Source: Polytrichum commune (lineage: Eukaryota > Streptophyta > Polytrichopsida > Polytrichales > Polytrichaceae). From it: a DNA stretch of 64,000 nt. The stretch lies in contig OX485809.1 in NCBI GenBank assembly GCA_950295325.1, positions 21,206,001 to 21,270,000 on the forward strand. Reading direction: 5' to 3'. The notes beneath the pieces were generated by a model that saw nothing but the letters and a program-made list of their open reading frames with translations, was not told the DNA's origin and made no database searches. Made by a program: the position numbers and the translations under genes. Below, in pieces: positions 37,057 through 48,298 of the stretch. The stretch's first letter is position 1; every line of letters begins with the position of its first letter.

Positions 37057-38853
37057 TTAGAACACAAGCTCATGTGGCTTCACACCAGACTTCAAGCTAA
37101 ATCTGGCACTCAAGTAGGACCTCAACTCTGGGACTGCTTCAATGAGAGGGACCAGCTTGGCATCAATAGCCTTCTGGTCATCAATCCTCTCTGCTGGCAA
37201 GGTCTTCTCCTCAGTCTGCAAAAGGTGGTAACAATAGAACACAGTCAGTAATTAAGAACACTTCTCGCAATTTTCCAACCAAACCTGTAGAAATATATTC
37301 CAATAAAAGATTGCATTCAATTCTCAGTGTGAATCATGCCCCAAGTAGTTGCATATAGAAACACCAACCTCCTTCTCTGCTTCAAAGAATTCAGACTCGC
37401 CCTTCTTCTTCTTAGTCACTTCCCTCTTGAAGTAGGCATCAGCATACTTTGCAACATCAACAGATGACACATCAACCTTGGTTGATGTTGCAATAACGTA
37501 GGCCTGGTTAACCCTTCTTAAGGGTACACCATTGACCTTGAATGGCCCTGCAAAAGACAAACTAAGAGGTGAGAAGTTTCCATTGAACAGATATTCCATA
37601 TAAACCAATGGGGCAAAACCATAACAAATAATTCAAGAAGGAAACCAGGATAGCTTGTACCCTAGAATGTAGGCTGATGTGCAATCAGATATATAACTAT
37701 ACAGTCATGGAATCTCGTAACTTACAATACAAAACCCAAATATTGGAATTACATATCCTAACGTGAAAGATGAGTACCTTACCACTCATCACTTAAAGAT
37801 TTCAAAAGGAAATGTCGGTATGATCCACAACATATGATCTAAAATACAAACCCTATATCCACAACCTGAGTCTCATGGTCAAAAGAATTGACCTCCATCA
37901 GAAATTAGGGTTAGGTGTATTCACAGTAACCAGTTTAGGTTAAAAAAGCAGCCACCTGGTTGTTATGAAATTCAAACTACCAGTCAACACACTGCATTGC
38001 TCTACCTGATATTTACACGGTCCTTATCAAGTACTCACCCGTAATCAGGAGAAGGCCAGATTCCAATTGCTTCAAGAAAACAACGCGCTTGCCCTTGAAG
38101 TGACCGGCCAACAAAATCAGGACGGTCCCTGGAGAAATGCTTGACCTGCATATACAAAAGAATATCAACAGGGTCAAATCCACAGTACCATCTAGAAGAA
38201 ACTTCAGAAGTCAAGGACCGCAGGAAAAAGGATACACATGCCCTAAATAAGACCCCTAAAAGCGCCTTAAACCAACTCCATTGGTTGTTGTATGGAATAC
38301 TTATGTGCGGTGAAGTATCCCCACGGATACGAAGAGGAGGAATTTCCAGATATCTTGCAAGAGAACTAGGGTTCAGAACGAATACAACGTTGTGTCACCA
38401 CGAATAGGATGCAACATAGCAACGACAAACCAAAAAGAGGAATGCAAGCATAAGGCTACATAATTTACAGTAGCAATCTCTGCATCCGACACTATAATTT
38501 CAACAAACAACACTATATTGAACACACCTGCAAGGTGGGAACGTCATTGCGAGCGAGTGAGTTACTTGACCTATACTTGTTTGCAGACACGAGTGAGTTA
38601 CTTACCGAAGCTTGGGTGCGTTGATGACCTTGTTCTTGTGCAGAGGCTTGGGGACATCATCAGCAGGGTAGAACTTGGGAGCGCGGACAGCGGCGGGCGC
38701 AGCAACTGCGGCCTTCTGGTGCACGGGGAAGGAGCCTCCATTCTTGACCTTGATGGCCCACAATCCCCTCTTGTGGTAGGTCTTGGACCTGCCGTTCCGG
38801 CCCACGCCCCTGACGAGATCCTTGTTCCTGCTTGCTCTCGCTGGCTTCGTCAT
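37057..38853 (-). CDS. RPL6: 60S ribosomal protein eL6 (RPL6), 4 exons
   Basis: Cytosolic large-subunit ribosomal protein eL6. Exons (minus strand): 38853-38606, 38145-38039, 37547-37369, 37215-37057. All are GT/AG and phases sum to 693 nt, giving 230 aa, close to the plant family length (about 233). The start ATG opens [13 protein letters not shown]. Diagnostic blocks are [10 protein letters not shown] near the N-terminus, PKFYPADDV, the KOW-like region [46 protein letters not shown] and the C-terminal [20 protein letters not shown] telo-box lies about 117 bp upstream of the ATG. The gene is complete. Confidence 0.97.
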
Positions 38854-38969
38854 CGCTGCTGCCTGAGTCCTGTACCTGTCTGTGCTGCGCTAGGGCAACA
38901 AACCACCGCTGCAGCTACGGCGACGAAAAGAACGAGCCCGAGGGCCTCTCCTGGCTTGTCTTGCGCCCC

Positions 38970-38978
38970 AAACCCTAA
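38970..38978 (-). promoter_or_regulatory. telo-box (AAACCCTAA) upstream of eL6
   Basis: AAACCCTAA on the + strand (TTAGGGTTT in the gene's orientation), about 117 bp upstream of the eL6 start codon. Telo-boxes are a known feature of plant ribosomal-protein promoters; its position relative to the transcription start is not known here. Confidence 0.6.
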
Positions 38979-39502
38979 AGCCAGCCAATGGATGGATGAT
39001 TTCTACTTCATTCATCCGACTCGAAAGTTTCAGGACTTGCAACGCCTACCATTTCCGTTTGCAACCCCCCCCCCCTTTCCGTTAGGTGTTGAAAATACCA
39101 TCAAATCTACACTCTAACCTCCCTAATATCACGCCTGTGGCAACTAACATGCACGTGATATTAAGGAGGTCTGTAGTGTTAACATGGATACGTGATAATA
39201 GAGAATGTTTATAGCATGTGACATTACGGAAGATCACAAAGTCAATATTGTAATATGACAATAAAGACAACGTGATGCATGCGAGTGTGGTGTGTGAATT
39301 CTTTGGTGGATTATTTTAACGTCTAAATCTATGATACATGAGATAGAAATGTGACAACAATGAAGGAGATTTAAATTGAGGACATCCATTCCCTTGAGTT
39401 TTTGGATATAAGAGAGGGAATGACATTGCAAAGGGTGACATTACAAAAGGTTAGGATGTAATTTGACATTGATAAAGTCCAATTTGACAACGGAGACTAC
39501 AC
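38979..39502. other. eL6 upstream flank with one hairpin
   Basis: Contains a C-run at about 39066-39075 and a 17-bp-stem hairpin at 39117-39170 (left arm 'acctccctaatatcacg', one mismatch, 20-nt loop). Otherwise no gene. Confidence 0.5.
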
Positions 39503-39710
39503 AACTTATCCCAAGTAGTGCGTGTTATTGTTCAAAGTTATGCATTGCAATGACGTCTTACTCGTGAGTTCAAATTTTATTAACAAAAATGCAATAAGTT
39601 GCTTGGACATTATGGAACATAAATGACTTTGTTTGGTAGAATATTACATTCTCATAAAATAATATAGCAATGTTTAACTCTAAATAATAACACACACTAA
39701 TTAGGATAAT
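39503..39710. mobile_element. MITE family A, copy 2
   Basis: Inverted ends: the left has 'gcgtgttattgttcaaagtt', and the reverse complement of the right has 'gtgtgttattatttagagtt'. Both are next to 'atcccaa' or 'atcctaatt' and an 'attgcaa/attgcta' block. Same organisation and length as the copy in MOB1 intron 4. Confidence 0.7.
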
Positions 39711-42261
39711 TAGTGTACATTATTTTATGTGGGTTGCATTTGAATCCAAGTCATTTATACTAGTTCAAATTCTTGTATGATATGTGTTTTACACATATGT
39801 ATGTTCTAATTGAACTACATCACATGATAAATGTTTTAGATATGATCACTACATTCGTTAATTTGAGAATTTCTCTTGTCTCAAATTAATGTATGGACCA
39901 CAACAGCACGGTCTAATGTTTGGGTCGTCCTACCTGGACCATCTTGATATGAGTTCTTAATTGGGTTCTTGATATGAACACCCGCTTCAAAGTATATGCA
40001 TCTTACAACATTCTCCAATATCTATGTGATTTTATCCATGTTCTTATATTTGTAATTGTCTCAAAATGCCGAAAAAGTCCCAAATTAACGAATAATTTTG
40101 CAAGGTTTGTGGACCCATGAAATGGACACATATCTACTCCAATGTCGTAGAAAACATAAACATATTTGGATCACAAAGTCATGATATGGGTTTACATCTA
40201 CGGTCCATTCCTCTTCTTCTTTTCCCATAAAATGGGCACATTAGTACTACATAAATTGCACTCCACTAAAAAACAAAGTTCCTCAAGAAATTAGAAGCAT
40301 ATTTATTCCTAAACATGTAGATGTATGTATATTGGCCCTTGATTGTGCTTGCTTATATTAAACAAACAAAACTTGGAAGGGGGAGGGGTATTGTTGGAAT
40401 GGTGTAACCAAAGATATGGTGTAGTTTATTATTTGTACCTAAAATCTTGGAATTTGTTAGAGGTAAGATACAATGAATAAAACATGTTAGATTGGATCAT
40501 AACTAATATAAGGTTTTATATAACATATCCAATTTAGGGTTTTTTAGAAAGACAATGCCGTGTGGGACAAATCATCTTCATGTTGATAATGGAGCATTTG
40601 TGTGTTGTTTGTATTATTCAGTGCTACCCAATGTGTGATGGCAACATGTATGAAACCTTAGTTATTAAAGCCAAAAAAATCATAGTCATCAATACAAACA
40701 CAATTGTCATTTTAAAAAGTCAATGTTTTCCTAGTGCTATTCCTTCATAACTTAGTCTTAGTTTTGGCACTCAAATTGTTAAAAATATCGTTGTCTTTAA
40801 TACTTAAATTTCACTTTTCTAGTTTACTTCAATTTCTTGTGATAAAATAAGAGGCTAATAAAAATACCCTTTTTACAATTTGTAATTATTTATAAGGACC
40901 CTTAAAACGTCATAAATTAAACAATTGTATAATTGAATGGTCCATTTAATTAGTCCATGTCATTAAAATACCCCCTATAATAATACTCTTTGATTGCATG
41001 TGATATACAACCCTCCCAAAAAAGTCACCCCCTCTTGGTGCACAACTTACAATCACATGTTAAGCACAAAGTGTCGTTTTTGGTTGAGGAAGATGCAATG
41101 TTGTACTAACTTAACATATCTTATTTGGATGATGAATGTTGTGACATGGAGCTCACTAAAGTGTAACACATGTGTCAAATATAGGCGAGGCACATTGAAT
41201 TTGAGCAATTAAGAAAAAATGTGGTCTTATGTAATTCTTAATGAGATTCTTCAACAATATTCTATGTTATTGAAATATAATATTGTAGTATTAAACTATT
41301 TTGTCGAGACATTTGAAATTTTGTTCAATGCAAGTGATTATCAACTTGGCTACGTGTTGGTAACTACCCAAAACGAATAATCATACTGGTGGAATAAAGG
41401 AGTCAAAACTACTTGCGAAGATACTTATAAGAAAATTAACAAATTTGTTAATGAACACATGGGGTTATTTGTTTTGGAAATGAACACATATTTTACTCTA
41501 GATAGCTACAAAGTTATTTCCACCAAAAGCAAGCCCAATATCATTTAACCTATGCTTCTGGTAGTGGACCTCCTCCTCACCCTTTGTAATACCTCTTTAG
41601 TTTTTGAGATAGGATATTTTTTTAGAGATGTCACATCATTAAAAAAATGACTACATGTAGTATAACAAAAACTAAGAATAAATCAGTTTCCCTCCATCTC
41701 ATAACATTACTAAGCACTGTGCATTTGTTATGTGGCCCTTGAGAACATAACCATGGGATGCACAAACCCTCCACATGGAGACCCATATTTAGGTTTGAGT
41801 TCCCAACATCCTATGGTTAGATTCCCATGGCCCACAACTACTTAGTAATGTTATGCCCTCCGTCACCACCCTCCCACCCTCCCATCCTTCTACTTCTTTG
41901 TAATTGTCTCGTCCTCTATCCATCCCTTATTTCCTTCATTACATATTATTTGGATTTTTCTTGGCCTCACACCCTTACATTGTGTTCGAGTAAGTTATAG
42001 TAACTCAACGCAAACATGTCATTAGCCTCTTGTAGATATTGTGAAGCGCTATTAACATCACACAAAGGTATGTGCCAACCACTATTTATGTTCTCAAACC
42101 ATGCGGACACAATCTCAATGCTTGCCATTCAAAACTCACAATCCAAAAGAAGCAACACACAAATGATTGACCTAAATCCTACAATTGTGTAGTATTCTTT
42201 AGCAACCCAACATGCAAGAGAGAGGAGAGTCCCATGTGGATCCCTAGCCATGGTGTTTGCC
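39711..42261. other. intergenic, no gene
   Basis: AT-rich, with only short ORFs without domains. I see no element with convincing ends. Confidence 0.35.
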
Positions 42262-42609
42262 TGAAGGTTGTCTCATACTCCACAATATCCTTCACAATAC
42301 CATTTGATATCTTCAAAACCTTAGCTTTATCCTATGAGATGAACCGTTTTGTATCATCTCCCACCTACAATAGTTTCAATATTCCAAACTACACTTTATT
42401 TTCTAATACCAATGTCATATCTATAAATTTTTGCATGAAGGTTGTCTCATACTCCACAATATCCTTCACAATACCATTTGATATCTTCAAAACCTTAGCT
42501 TTATCCTATGAGATGAACCGTTTTGTATCATCTCCCACCTACAGTAGTTTCAATATTCCAAACTACACTTTATTTTCTAATACCAATGTTATATCTATAA
42601 ATTTCTGCT
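42262..42609. repeat. recent tandem duplication, 2 x 174 bp
   Basis: Unit 1 (42262-42435) and unit 2 (42436-42609) differ at about three positions. The period of 174 is divisible by three, so a + strand open frame of 125 codons contains the same 58-residue segment twice (KVVSYSTISFTIPFDIF...). The frame has no recognised domain and probably owes its length to the duplication. Confidence 0.92.
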
Positions 42610-43579
42610 AAACATTTAATTTATGGGTTCTTTCAAACCTAAATAGTTGATTATTTATTTATGTATGTTTTATGGGAATATAGTCGACCCTTCCTTGCTC
42701 TCGCATGGGTCACAATATTTACACTAAGTCCCCCCCCCCCCCAAAAAAAAACCCCTCACTTGAGCTTCCAAGTTAATGACTACATGTTCCGCGGAAAAAC
42801 ATAGGCATGCAAGAAATGGTGGAATAACCAAGGGAATCATGCTATACATTTTCAATACATTTGAACAATGATTGCATAAGTAATCACAACCTCACCATTT
42901 CAAATTTCCAAATAGTCAGTTGTTGACAACGACATGTTGAGCAAATGGTGTAGGGATAGAGCATTAACGTGTATGTACAAGTGCAATAGACAGTTGGTTT
43001 GTCACATGCCATGACAACGGTAACAAACATCCAACCATTGTTAAGTTAAGAAACAATACCTTAATTGTTTAATACACAAATTGATGTTGTGATTGGTTGA
43101 ACAATGCATGTATGACTTAACAGGTCCCTACCCTAGTTCTTCAACCCTTCATCCTAGCTTCCCTATCCTCATTATTAACAATCTTGTTGTATCGCCTGCC
43201 AGGAGGGGGGAAACCACTTGCTACACAACTTATTGCATAACCTTGTTAAACTCCTTGTGAGGCCACTCCAAGACAAGAAACCACAAACCATTGGAGCAAA
43301 AATGTCAAACCCAATTTGATACGCATTAAGGGTAAATCTAGCTTACCCATGTTTCTAGTTGCAAATGTTGCATGTTTGAGTTGAAGGATTTAACAATGTT
43401 GCATGCCCCTTGCTCTCATTGGTTGTTGCTATTAAGTGTCTAAATAACTATAGTGCTCCCCGCCCTTCCTAAAGACCCTAAACCTACATATTCTATTTTT
43501 TTGAAGTGAAAATTAAATGTTGTAAAAGCTCGTTCATTTGTAACAAATATCTATGACCAAATTTGTAAGGAACTACAAT
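42610..43579. other. intergenic, no gene
   Basis: A C-run followed by an A-run lies at about 42731-42752. No gene or bounded repeat was seen. Confidence 0.35.
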
Positions 43580-43800
43580 GATTATCCCAATTAATGTGTG
43601 TTACTATTCGGAGTTACGCAATGCAATAACGTCTTACTAAGAAGTATAATGTTTACCAACGAAAGTTCAATCGGTTGTTTGGACACCATATATAGAACAT
43701 ATACGACTTTGCTTCATAAAATATTACATTAGTATTAAATAGTTATACCGTTGCGTAACTCCGAATAGCATTACGTAACTCCAAATAATAACGCAGTGGA
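43580..43800. mobile_element. MITE family A, copy 3
   Basis: The left end has 'atgtgtgttactattcggag'. The right end in reverse complement has 'gcgttattatttggagttac', with a second copy of 'gagttacg' inside the right arm. It is slightly rearranged relative to copies 1 and 2 but is the same family and size. Confidence 0.65.
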
Positions 43801-44827
43801 TGAGTGGTGGCAAGAACGGTGGAGATCTTACATCGGTCAAATCCGACGGATGAGAATGCACAGGCAACGTGGCCTCACCAGAAGCCAGAAGCTGCTTTCA
43901 TCGCCCATAGACTTCTTCTCGACAATGCACTAATTGGGATATTCAGCGTAGTATGGCCCCATGCCATCCTAGCCCTTTGCACCTGTGCATAAGACACATC
44001 GCTTCCCCCGCCTTTTTGGAATGGTGGGGAATGGTGGAGCGACAATCTCACCACCACCACCACCACGTTGTCCATTGCATATACATTTTGAAAGCATAAG
44101 CCAAATTAGAATGTCCACTTTAGAAAACTAACTTGGTTTGGTTATGAATGGGGTGACCGGAGGCAACTTTTATCAACACTATTTACGGTATTTAGTGTCA
44201 CGCACGTTATTTGCAAAGGGCATGAACTAGATCTTTAGAGGCCTCAAAGTGTCACATCCGTTAATTGCCAATATGACACTATTCGTCAACTAAATAACTT
44301 TTTGAAATGAAAACATATTTATGTTACGACATTTAGCATAACACATTGGGATATTTGAGGCGATAGTTTTGCGTTTTAGTGTGCAAAAGAGAAAACATTA
44401 TCGAGCTTACTAATGACAAGTAAGAGGAAGAGAAAGAAGAAGACATTCTTGAACATGCTAATGCTAAGTGTAATGTGTACACACTTTAGTCAATTTGTAG
44501 ATCATTGTGTAACGTAAGCATACACCTCATAACATTATTGAACAAACTTAGGCCAAGATATTAGTAAACGCACTTGAATTCCAACTGTCATGAGGTGACA
44601 CTAATGATGAAGTTGTTGCTCATTAGTGTAACCTAGCATATGCCTCAAAATAGAGCCAGTGACACTAAATACCATAAATGGTGTACCAGTCTGAAGTAAT
44701 TACAAGGCATGTTTTTTTGGGGAAGAGAGCAAGAGCCCAAGAAGCCTGAGGCGAGAAGAGGAAGAGGAAGAGGAAGAAGAAGACCAAGAGGAAGAGAAGC
44801 TGGTCTAGGGTTTGAGGGCGAGTGGCG
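43801..44827. other. repeat family C copy and 5' flank of the MECR-like gene
   Basis: About 44215-44690 is repeat family C and ends at 'gacactaaataccataaa'. A purine-rich stretch of gaa/gag repeats (about 44715-44800) follows directly and forms the probable 5' UTR of the next gene. Confidence 0.5.
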
Positions 44828-46773
44828 ATGGAGATGAAGGCAGCAAGATCTCTAGTGGACCTCATTTGTTATCACCATGCTCGCACCCATGCTCGCACCT
44901 TCATTCAGCGTTCTCTCCACACAGAGCACGCAGCCATTGCTGAACGGCTGTTCCAGACTGCCGGCATTCACGGTGGTTCGTTCTCTAGCTCACCTGTCTG
45001 TGATCGGGGTTTCGGATTGGATGTGACCCAACATGGAGTATGTATCCGGCTATCGTTCGTAACATCATTGATGAACATCGTGTATAATGCCATTGAAACC
45101 ATTGCCATAGATGGGTGCGATTGCGTTGTTTTTGGAAGAAGGAAAAAAAGTTATGGTGTGGAAAAAATGTGTAGTCAGGGTTTCATGGAGCTGGATCCTT
45201 GTGGATATCGAGTTCAGAGTGCTCATGTGGTCGAATTGTGGAGATTTTTTTCAAATTCTGTAGTCAGAGGAGGTTTGGTGATTGCACTCGGAGTTGACCT
45301 AATATAGAATATTCGTCTTTGCTTCGCGTTTCGGTGCCGTCTTTTCTGATGGAGAGGGTTTAAATGACGTCGTTTCTGGGAATATGAAGTAATGTGACTG
45401 TCGAGATTTCTGTAGTGCTGAGGTTGAATGTTGGAGGTATAATGAGATAATGAATTCTGGTTCATGAAACAAACACTATGGATTCCCTTATGCCAGTTTG
45501 GGGCCACGGACTTGAACTATTCTCAAAGAAGGCATAAGGGTTTATCCACTCCTCTCGCTATAAACAATGCCATGTGAAGCTGGTGTATGGTGACCTGGAT
45601 TAGTCATCTAGAGCATATACCATGGACTTGTTTGATGTAGTTGGTATATGGCATGGAGAGATTGCTAGAACAACATTGGTAAATTGTGGAGTTCTCTGAT
45701 ACTCAAGATTAGCAAAATTTGGTGTTCAGGGGATACGTTGGTTCAAAATGAAGCGGACAGCGATCTGGGAAGGGCAATTATAAAGTCCGCTCGGGAGAGG
45801 GGTGTCACGACCATCAATATCTTGTCCAACAAACCTGGAGCCAGTGAACGAATGGAGCTCCTGAAGTCCATGGGAGGTGATGTTGTCGTCACCGAAGCAT
45901 ATACTAACACCTGGTACGTACACACTCTCTTGGCACTTCTAAATCGTGTAGTTTATGTCCGATTGGTCGATCGGATCAATGTTAAAGAGATTTCTTGGAA
46001 ATTTTAAAGTAAATCAGCTCATGTGATTGATTTGTGATATCTATTATTGGCAGACAATGCATGAAGTGAGATGAGGAACTCTGGTTCATGAATCAAGTGC
46101 CATGCCTTCTCTTCTTCCTCTTTGAGGTCATTAACTTGAACTGTTTTTAAAGAAGGCAAAAGGGTTTGTCAGTTCCTTTGGCCATACACAATGCCATATG
46201 AAGCTGGTGTATGGTTACCTGGATTTAGTCCTCTAGAGCATGTGCCATGGACTTGTGTGATGTAGTTGGTATATGGCATGGAAGGATTGCTAGGAAGCTT
46301 TTGATAATTGTGGAGTTCTCTGATACCTAAACTCACCATACGGTCCCTTGTATCCTGGACCACATTGTTCCTCTAAATGGACAACCTGCTAGAGCATCAA
46401 TATTCTTCTGGATCCCTCGCCCTTTAGGATTCTTGTTTGAGAGGATTGGACAGTGTGTGAGCAGAGTTCTTGTTTGCTGTATCAAGTGCACGATTTAGGA
46501 GTTTCTGTACAACAAATTTGATAAGCGGTGTAATATGTTGGTAGGTACATGAAGAGGTTAATTAGTGACCTTCCCAAGCCAAGCGTTGCTTTGAATTGTG
46601 GAGAGGGGTCCCAAGTCACTGCTGTTGCCAAGTTGCTGAAGGAGGGAGGGACGTTGTGGAATTTCGGAAAGAGTATGCCCAAAGAAGTAACATATCCTGG
46701 TGCAGATAGACGACCTATCAAATGGGAGAAGCTATTGAAAGCAAGAAAACTTACAGCGAAGTCCCTTGAGTGA
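44828..46773 (+). CDS. truncated MECR-like gene (mitochondrial trans-2-enoyl-thioester reductase family), possible pseudogene
   Basis: MECR reduces trans-2-enoyl thioesters in mitochondrial fatty-acid synthesis. Exon 1 starts at ATG 44828; its Arg/His/Ser-rich N-terminus resembles a mitochondrial presequence. A strong donor (GGA|GTATGT) would end it at 45037. Exon 2 (45730-45913) and exon 3 (46545-46773, TGA stop) join in phase. They encode the cofactor-binding segment: GDTLVQN, ARERGVTTINI, LKSMGGDVVVTE, LPKPSVALNCGEGSQ and LLKEGGTLWNFGKSMPKEV. The GroES-like half with the catalytic Tyr is missing, and so is the C-terminal third after the KEV block. The glycine-rich N-x-A-x-S-x-x-G signature is altered (NEADSDLG). 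The exon 1 donor at 45037 is phase 0, whereas exon 2 needs phase 1; a weaker donor at 45042 would restore it, or middle exons have been lost. Either a pseudogene or a shortened derivative. Confidence 0.6.
45443..46327 (+). repeat. direct repeat pair in both introns flanking MECR-like exon 2
   Basis: The segments 45443-45703 (intron 1) and 46070-46327 (intron 2) are about 260 bp, co-linear and roughly 80% alike by eye. Shared blocks include 'tctggttcatgaa', 'gaagctggtgtatggt', 'tgatgtagttggtatatggc' and 'gtggagttctctgatac'. Offset is about 627 bp. Exon 2 sits between them. Confidence 0.85.
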
Positions 46774-47111
46774 AACCATTTCATGGTCTCGGCTTTATTC
46801 ATATATTTGAATCGCCATGTTAGGTGATGATGCGCTTTATGGAATAAATTTGTTGTTCTTGATAAATGGATTGTTGTGTAGCTGATGAGAACGTGCTGGA
46901 GAGAGAGAGAGATATGTGCTACAGAAATCATTCTTTGACTCCTGAATCATGTGATTTTTGAATCTTTATGCAAACTGCCACGCAGTTCCGTTAATTTTAA
47001 ACATATAGTAGACTGTGGAGGCCTTTGCTGAATTTGAACAGACCAGTTATCAATGACCATAACGTCACTCCCACAATTAACTAGTACTTCAAAAAAAAGC
47101 AAATAACCGAG
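46774..47111. other. 3' flank of the MECR-like gene
   Basis: Probable 3' UTR and short intergenic sequence with a (GA)n stub near 46900. Nothing else seen. Confidence 0.35.
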
Positions 47112-48298
47112 GGGCGGTTTACACTATCGACCATGAAGTTGGACCATGGAAGAGGGCCTTTTTCAATGGTCCAAGTTCATGGTCCAACTCCCATGGTCCG
47201 ACTTCTTAAAAATTTAGTTTTGAAAGCCTTGGGCTCCTCACTAGGTGTAAACTGAATGTGGACCAGGAAGAATGACCATGCACCGAAAAGTGAATGTGCT
47301 GATTTTTTTTTAATACTTGCCCAAAAAGGGCAGTTTTGAAAAATATTCAAGTTTGACCATTCTCTTATCTTCTCTTGGGTTTCACTTGTCTTCACTTCTT
47401 GTTAAATGTGTCGAAGATGTGGCTTGCAAATCTTCTCACAACAATGTTTACAAAAAAATGAGTGATTTAATTTGTACATGTGACATGTATTTTATGTTGT
47501 CACGACACTAAATAGGATATTTAGTGTTTGTTTAAATTTAATGTTGTTACCACCATACCTTGCTCAACACTAATTTTCACTTCTTTGATAATCCGTGTTA
47601 GAAGATTTGCTAGAAGATATGTTGGAATTCTCCTTTTATCATTGTTATTTTTTTTTTTCATATCCTTACTAACACTAAATTAAAACATGTAACTTCCACA
47701 TTTTACCTTAGTTGATATTTAGTGTATGCGTTCGTATTTAGTGTATCAAACACTAAATATCCTATTCAGTGTAGTAGAAAACTATGTGAAAAAGAACCGC
47801 AATAGTTTTCCCATTGCGATTCTTTTGACCACCCTGAACCACAGTCGCTACACGGCTATAGTATTTCTTTTTTGTTTTGAAAGTTTTGGGGTGTGTAATA
47901 TATAGTTGGAAAGGTGTTTTCAAGACCTTTCCAACGGTATATTACAAGCCCCCGAATTCCAAACATTTCAATTGGTAGACCCAAAAAACAAATCTGCACT
48001 CAAATTGTTGAGTTTTAGATGTCCCACATTGTTTGATGAAACATGTGGGAGCAAGCTTAAGTTGTAGGGCATGGGAAAAGTGGTGTGTTTAATGGGTTAT
48101 GATTTGATCCAAGCACATTGAAATTGGACTTGCTTCTCAAGATTCGTGGGACCACTTTGTGCCATGGCAAAGAAATGATTTTTGAATGAAATTTTTTTTG
48201 GGGTTTCATATACAACTCCTCCCAGGACAAGTTCAGCAGCCAATCAACGCTCTTACAACGTCATGGTCCGACTTTGTGGTCCATAGTGTAAACTGCCC
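47112..48298. mobile_element. 1.19-kb non-autonomous DNA element with terminal inverted repeats
   Basis: The left end 'gggcggtttacactat' and the reverse complement of the right end 'gggcagtttacactat' match, and the match continues through 'gaccat' and 'ggaccatg' for about 38 bp. No transposase ORF lies inside. A nested foldback (about 47505-47773, ends with 'actaaataggatatttagtg') and a 20-bp-stem hairpin (about 47894-47945) lie within it. No clean target duplication was found, so the superfamily is open. Confidence 0.8.

Noticed and set aside
38518-39117. 199-codon + strand open frame
   Set aside because: Antisense to eL6 exon 1, whose reading is unambiguous; low-complexity translation without a domain.
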